A stretch of 10,237 bases of DNA from Planctomycetota bacterium (lineage in GTDB: Bacteria; Planctomycetota; Planctomycetia; Pirellulales; Thermoguttaceae), in contig JAJYGU010000014.1 in NCBI GenBank assembly GCA_021784975.1, positions 1 to 10,237 of the forward strand. The letters are read 5' to 3'. The notes under the pieces were generated by a model, which saw only the letters and a list, made by a program, of their open reading frames with translations, made no database searches and had not been told where the DNA came from. Shown here one piece after another: positions 6,716 through 10,237 of this stretch. Position 1 is the stretch's first letter. Each line of letters opens with the position of its first letter. Both the position numbers and the translations under genes were made by a program.

Positions 6716-8221
6716 ATGATGGGCCTCGATGATCGGCAGCGACGTTGGTTCTGGCCGGCGCCGATGGCTGCCCGCCGGAGACTGTCCCGATTTGTGTGGC
6801 GACCCTGCGGCGCATGCTGCTCGGCCACAAAAATGGGACTGTCCCCCTCTGCGCGCGTGCTGACACGGCTGGTTTTGGCGGGCGCGATGTCTGCCCTGGC
6901 GGTTTCGCGGCTTCCGGCCGAGGACGTCTCGTCCGCTCCACTGCTTGAAGTCCAACCATCTTGCCTCGACAAGCAGAACGTTGCGCTGCCGAGCACGCCC
7001 CCCGCCCTCCGCCCCACGCCCCACGCCCTAGCCGCGCCCGCCGCATCTGCACGAGACGGGGACTGGCTCATTTTTCCGCCTGTTTTGCCACGTCCCTTGC
7101 ACACGTCTGAAGGCGGAAAAATGTGCCTGTCCCCTTCGATTCGCCCGGCAGAGCAACATCCCGTGCTCCTCTGCCAGGCCTTGGGTCCGGCCGCCCCCTA
7201 CAATATCTGCGGGGTGGACGGCGGCACGGCCGATCCCCGCCACCACTGTTGGGAGAGGGCCCGCGTGATCGCCTGGCAGGCCTATGCCCAAGGCGAATAT
7301 GTCGGCCACTATCGGCTGCCCCACGTCTGCGAGTACCGCATCCGCGTCGACGATCAACTCGACTTCATCTACCGGCTGACCCGCGAGGAAACGCCCACCC
7401 CCTACAAGCTCAACGTCGGCGACGAAATCCGGGTGGAGTCGTTCACCGATCCCGAAATCAATCGCGACCTGATCATTCAACCCGACGGAACCATTACTTT
7501 GCGGCTCTTGGGCCAGGTCCACGCCACCGGCCGGACCGTGCCACAGCTTCGCGACACTGTCGAAGATCTGTACAGGAAGTTCTACAAGCTGCCGGCCATC
7601 ACCATTACCCCGCTGAAAGTGAATACCAAGCTGGAAGACCTGCGGGCAGCGGTCGATCGCCGGGCAGGCGTCGGCGGTCAAAGCCAGGCGGTGCGAGTCA
7701 CCCCCGAAGGCACCATCTCCCTGCCGGCCATCGGCTCGGTGCTGGTCCAGGGACTGACGCTGTCCGAGCTGCGCACCGAGGTCTGCGAACGTTACCGGCA
7801 GGAGGTGCAGGGGATCGAGGCCATCCCCGTCCTGGTGCAGCGGGCCCCGCGGTTCGTCTACGTCCTAGGCGAGGTGCACCAGTCGGGACGGTTCGAACTG
7901 ACCGGCCCCACCACGCTGCTGCAGGCCTTGAGCATGGCCGGCGGTTGGAACGTGGGGGCCAACTTGCGGCAGGTGGTGGTCTTCCGCCGCGGCGACGATT
8001 GGCGGCTGATGGCCACCATGGTCAACATCGACGCCGCCCTCCGCGGCCACCAGCCGATCCCGCCGGGCAACCTCTGGATCGACGACTCCGACGTGGTGCT
8101 GGTGCCCAAGAGCCGCATCCTGCAGCTCGACGACATGATCAGCCTCCTGTTCACCCACGGCCTCTACAGCGCCTTCCCCTTCACCACCTCGCTGAGTTTC
8201 TTCTACCCGGCCGTGCTCTAG
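6716..8221 (+). CDS. Polysaccharide export protein, Wza-like (Poly_export and SLBB domains)
   Basis: This 501-residue envelope protein probably forms the periplasmic/outer-membrane channel for an exopolysaccharide. The Poly_export domain lies at about 229-300 (YKLNVGDEIRVESF, then IIQPDGTITLRLLGQV). A second strand-rich repeat is at 326-375 (VTPEGTISLPAIGSVLVQGL), and an SLBB domain at 379-425 (FVYVLGEVHQSGRFEL, then LLQALSMAGGW). The N-terminal 200 residues are unusual. A signal-like hydrophobic segment RLVLAGAMSALAVS (51-64) begins only after residue 50, and no lipobox is evident. Residues 21-44 and 115-140 are encoded by palindromic repeats. GAAGG lies six bases before the ATG at 6716 (another ATG is at 6719). 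An ATG at 6833, supplied by the first repeat, would give a conventional signal peptide. Confidence 0.85.
   Translation: MMGLDDRQRRWFWPAPMAARRRLSRFVWRPCGACCSATKMGLSPSARVLTRLVLAGAMSALAVSRLPAEDVSSAPLLEVQPSCLDKQNVALPSTPPALRPTPHALAAPAASARDGDWLIFPPVLPRPLHTSEGGKMCLSPSIRPAEQHPVLLCQALGPAAPYNICGVDGGTADPRHHCWERARVIAWQAYAQGEYVGHYRLPHVCEYRIRVDDQLDFIYRLTREETPTPYKLNVGDEIRVESFTDPEINRDLIIQPDGTITLRLLGQVHATGRTVPQLRDTVEDLYRKFYKLPAITITPLKVNTKLEDLRAAVDRRAGVGGQSQAVRVTPEGTISLPAIGSVLVQGLTLSELRTEVCERYRQEVQGIEAIPVLVQRAPRFVYVLGEVHQSGRFELTGPTTLLQALSMAGGWNVGANLRQVVVFRRGDDWRLMATMVNIDAALRGHQPIPPGNLWIDDSDVVLVPKSRILQLDDMISLLFTHGLYSAFPFTTSLSFFYPAVL
6777..6846. repeat. Palindromic repeat inside the export gene, copy A
   Basis: GGAGACTGTCCCGATTTGTG...GGC pairs imperfectly with GGCCACAAAAATGGGACTGT-CCC downstream, around a GC-rich loop. 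The right arm is the same AAAATGGGACTGTCCCC seen in the 99-bp elements, but the outer GCGGCCGTCC ends are absent. It is translated as residues 21-44 of the export protein, including KMGLSP. Confidence 0.6.
7058..7134. repeat. Palindromic repeat inside the export gene, copy B
   Basis: The 24-base left arm (7058-7081, GGGGACTGGCTCATTTTTCC...) pairs with the right arm (7111-7134) at 22 of 24 positions. It is a variant of the GGGGACTGTCCC family with a different core (TTTTTCCGCC). It is translated in frame as residues 115-140 (GDWLIFPP ... GGKMCLSP), in a low-complexity linker between the signal region and the Poly_export domain. No second copy of this variant is present in the window. Confidence 0.65.
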
Positions 8222-8264
8222 CTTTCCCCGGCCGTGCGATAGCCGCCCGCCGATCCGGCGTGCG

Positions 8265-8312
8265 TTGGGGACTGTCCCGATTTTCGTCGGACGAAAATGA
8301 AACTGCCCCCCT
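8265..8312. repeat. GGGGACTGTCCC palindrome beside the RAYT element
   Basis: TTGGGGACTGTCCCGATTTT then CGTCGGACGAAAATGAAACTGCCCCCC closely matches the inner core of the 99-bp elements, but without their GCGGCCGTCC ends or flanking duplication. The right arm has diverged (GAAACTGCCCCCC for GGGACTGTCCCC). It lies between the export gene stop and the left end of the RAYT element, and could also act as a 3'-end hairpin for the export operon. Confidence 0.6.
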
Positions 8313-8322
8313 TGGCGAGGGA

Positions 8323-8347
8323 GAAAAGGTGACAGCCACCAAATTTG
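8323..8347 (+). repeat. Left REP-like end of the RAYT element
   Basis: Reads GAAAAGGTGACAGCCACC followed by AAATTTG. The GGTG...CACC pairing gives a small stem-loop of the sort recognised by REP-associated transposases. Confidence 0.65.
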
Positions 8348-8382
8348 ACAAGACTGGGATGTTTTGGTAAGAAAAGCCGTGA

Positions 8383-9054
8383 ATGCCACGATCAAGGCGA
8401 AATACTCCCGGCGGAATGGTCTTCCACGTCATCAATCGTGGTGTGGGTCGGAGGTCGCTTTTCAGCAAGGACGAGGACTTTTTGGCGTTCGAGCGAGTGG
8501 TGGAGGAATCGTTGCGGATTCGCCGGATGCGTCTGTGCGCGTACTGTTTGTTGTCAAACCACTGGCATTTTGTGGTCTGGCCGGAGCGTGATGGCGACCT
8601 GCCGGCGTTTATGCAGCACGTGACCAACACGCACGTCAAGCGATGGAAGGAGCATCGTCACGAGATCGGATATGGTCATCTCTATCAAGGCCGTTACAAG
8701 TGTTTCCCGGTGGAAACAGAAGACTACTTCTACCAAGTGGTTCGCTACGTGGAGCGGAATGCGCTGCGGGCGAACATGGTGGAGCGGGCGGAATTGTGGC
8801 CTTGGTCCAGCCTGCGACGCGCGGAGCGAGAAGACCCCGCGTTTCCGATTCTCTCGGCGTGGCCTTTGCCGCGCCCTGCCGATTGGATGCGGATTGTGAA
8901 CGAGCCGCAGTCGGAAGCCGAATTGGAGGCATTGCGGCGATGTGTCAATCGCGGTCGTCCCTTCGGCGATCCGGCGTGGGTTGCAAACACAGCCAAGCGA
9001 TTGGGACTGGAGTGGACGCTCCGGCCACGTGGGCGACCCAGGAACCAAGAATAG
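8383..9054 (+). CDS. REP-associated tyrosine transposase (RAYT, Y1/HUH family)
   Basis: This 223-residue protein is a Y1_Tnp-type HUH nuclease of the RAYT group, which cuts and joins single-stranded DNA at REP-like hairpins. It shows the typical opening MPRSRRNTPGGMVFHVINRG, the HUH motif HWH (60-62, in LLSNHWHFVVWP), GHLYQGRYKCFPV (98-110), and the helix DYFYQVVRYVERNALRANMV (114-132). The catalytic tyrosine is probably Tyr115 or a neighbour in that helix. The C-terminal GRPFGDPAWV...RLGLEWTLRPRGRP is a common RAYT tail. No frameshift or stop interrupts it, so it may be active. It lies between near-identical inverted repeats, its likely substrates. ATG at 8383 gives the expected N-terminus; no strong ribosome binding site is seen. 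Confidence 0.9.
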   Translation: MPRSRRNTPGGMVFHVINRGVGRRSLFSKDEDFLAFERVVEESLRIRRMRLCAYCLLSNHWHFVVWPERDGDLPAFMQHVTNTHVKRWKEHRHEIGYGHLYQGRYKCFPVETEDYFYQVVRYVERNALRANMVERAELWPWSSLRRAEREDPAFPILSAWPLPRPADWMRIVNEPQSEAELEALRRCVNRGRPFGDPAWVANTAKRLGLEWTLRPRGRPRNQE

Positions 9055-9072
9055 CTACCAAGACGGTTCATA

Positions 9073-10040
9073 TTATCCAGATTTGGTGGCTGTCACCTTT
9101 TCTGGCCACTTCTTGGGCGTGCCGTTGAGCCACCAGTTTTCTTCGGAGAAGGGAAAATTCGCGCCGACCCGGTCGAATTGCCGGATGCGGGATTCGTCCT
9201 CTTCAGCCTTGAACCACGGGGCCTTAATCGTGTTACCTTGCTTGACCTGTGCATCGAGGCCATGCAGGAGCATGTTAATGTTGGCAATAGCCCAAGTGTT
9301 CCAAATCGTTTCCTGTCCAAACAAGCGAAGTCGCTTGGCATCGCCGCAAGACCCTGTCACGAATTTCGCGCCATCAATCAAGAATCCACCCGACCCGCAA
9401 GTGGGGTCATACATCGTCTGGTCGGGTTCCGGCTGGATAAAGCGGACGATGATGTCGCGGACCTCGGGCGGCGTGTAGAACTGGCCCGCGGACGCGCCCG
9501 CCTTGTTTTCGTCCGCGAATTTCTTGATGAGGTATTCGTAAGCGTCGCCAAGCACGTCAGGAGTGACGTTGGAATTGTCGAGCGGGATGGGGTCGAGGTA
9601 GTTGATCGCAGTGGCGACGACTTCTGGATCGAGACGTTTCTTTCCGCTTCCGTCCGGCGCGGATTCGTTCCAACGGACAGAATTGATAATGCCCTTCAGT
9701 GTGGGATTGCGCTCGGCGATGGCGTTGACTGCTTCATGCAAACGCTCATTCTTCTCGTCCATTGGAGCGTTGCGAACATCCGCCCAAAAACTCTTTGGCG
9801 GAATGACGAAGGCGTGGCCTTCTTCCCGAAGCCGAGCGAGCTGCTTGGCATTGGGCTCTTTGCAGTACTGATCGCGGAACTGTTCGACTCGGTTCTGTGT
9901 CTCCCACTCGTAATTGTCTGAGAGCCGCTTGAAAAACAGCAGCGAAAGGATGTACGCCTTGTAATCCTCGACCTTACTGCGCAGACCTGTGTCCGCGCTT
10001 CCCAGAGCAGGCTACCGAGTTGTTGTTTGGAAAGGGGCAT
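9073..10040 (-). pseudogene. hsdM: Type I restriction-modification methylase HsdM, frameshifted and 3'-truncated
   Basis: In intact form HsdM is the adenine-N6 methylase subunit of a type I restriction enzyme, about 480-540 residues. Here the frame opens at 10040 with MPLSKQQLGSLLWEA, then shifts near 9995. Restoring one G gives AADTGLRSKVEDYKAYILSL and runs on without interruption. Visible are the N-terminal helical domain, GQFYTPPEVRDIIV, motif I DPTCGSGGFL and LFGQETIWNTWAIANINMLL. The catalytic motif IV, normally NPPF, reads NFPF (in VGANFPFSEENWW). The gene ends after about 315 residues of family sequence, where it runs into the right end of the RAYT element (9102), which supplies VTATKSG and a stop. 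No C-terminal part, hsdS or hsdR is found in the window. Clearly non-functional. Confidence 0.85.
9078..9102 (-). repeat. Right REP-like end of the RAYT element
   Basis: On the minus strand this reads GAAAAGGTGACAGCCACC followed by AAATCTG, one base different from the left end. It supplies the last codons and, just beyond it, the stop of the truncated hsdM frame. Confidence 0.65.
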
Positions 10041-10176
10041 AGGCGTTCAGTTTGCGAAGTTGATTGTGTTGATACTGTAGGTAAAGCAGCGCATCGGCTG
10101 CTTGCCAAAGCTCGGCCCCGGAGCCAAGATCGGTGGAACTGCAATTGGTTCCGTGCGTCGCGTTGGGCTTTGCCAA
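10012..10176 (-). pseudogene. Short remnant resembling a second HsdM N-terminus
   Basis: A 54-residue frame, from a possible TTG at 10176 to TAG at 10014-10012, reads AKPNATHGTN...LGSGAELWQAADAL. This resembles the start of another HsdM subfamily (MAKxNGT...LGFEAELWKAADxLR). After that the sequence departs from the family and overlaps the start of the hsdM pseudogene in another frame. It may be a scar from recombination between two hsdM genes. The match is from memory and short. The bases from 10177 to the window end show nothing recognisable. Confidence 0.4.
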
Positions 10177-10237
10177 AGTCTTATCTCGGCTTTCGTTTCG
10201 TTGTGGAGACGTTTACGCGGTGTTCGATGCTGTACAG

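Larger units (their letters stand above)
8323..9102 (+). mobile_element. RAYT element bounded by 25-bp inverted repeats
   Basis: The left end (8323-8347) and right end (9078-9102) are inverted copies matching at 24 of 25 bases; each contains GGTGACAGCCACC, itself able to form a small GGTG/CACC hairpin. Between them lies one RAYT transposase gene. The right end is joined to a truncated hsdM gene, so the element or its ends probably arrived there by insertion or rearrangement. No target duplication is evident, as expected for single-strand HUH enzymes. Confidence 0.7.

Noticed and set aside
5600..7024. 474-codon open frame on the minus strand
   Set aside because: It is antisense to the TPR and export genes; Gly/Arg-rich without motifs, while the plus strand carries a signal peptide, TPRs and Poly_export domains.
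7123..8370. 415-codon open frame overlapping the export gene
   Set aside because: It is an Arg/Pro/Gly-rich shadow frame; the Poly_export and SLBB motifs lie in the other frame.
9178..9921. 247-codon open frame on the plus strand
   Set aside because: It is antisense to the hsdM pseudogene, whose minus-strand reading shows the methylase motifs.

Overview
This is a GC-rich bacterial window. The gene content (a Wza-like polysaccharide export protein beside a secreted TPR protein, an ExeA-type ATPase next to a DUF1611/enolase pair, a RAYT transposase, and many palindromes containing GGGGACTGTCCC) most resembles a planctomycete of the Pirellulales type. That assignment is inference; there is no rRNA or other marker here to settle it.

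Layout. Positions 1-419 hold the 3' end of a YfcE-type metallophosphoesterase (+). Positions 420-936 are mostly non-coding, with a 99-bp MITE-like element and palindromic debris. Positions 937-3816 are a tight minus-strand operon: an ExeA/GspA-type AAA ATPase, then dgcN (DUF1611, D-glutamate N-acetyltransferase family), then dgcA (dipeptide epimerase / N-acetyl-D-glutamate racemase family), the last two overlapping by ATGA. Divergent from it are rsmE (3885-4601, 16S rRNA m3U1498 methyltransferase) and a small GlsB/YeaQ-type membrane protein (4667-5005). A hairpin and a second copy of the 99-bp element follow. Positions 5420-8221 are a two-gene exopolysaccharide export unit: a secreted TPR protein and a Poly_export/SLBB protein whose N-terminal region contains two translated palindromic repeats. 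Positions 8323-9102 are a RAYT gene bracketed by 25-bp inverted repeats. It abuts and truncates a decayed type I restriction-modification hsdM gene (9073-10040, minus) that also has a frameshift and a mutated catalytic motif. A second short HsdM-like N-terminal remnant lies just upstream (10012-10176).

How it fits together. The 937-3816 operon plausibly handles D-glutamate, for example from peptidoglycan turnover: DgcN would acetylate D-Glu and DgcA would convert N-acetyl-D-Glu to the L form. The role of the ATPase is unknown. The 5420-8221 pair probably belongs to a larger exopolysaccharide locus. The most unusual feature is a family of GGGGACTGTCCC-type palindromes at five sites. Two sit inside MITE-like elements with target duplications, two are read through as protein in the export gene, and one lies beside the RAYT element. 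I found no intact new defence system; the only defence-related locus, hsdM, is dead.
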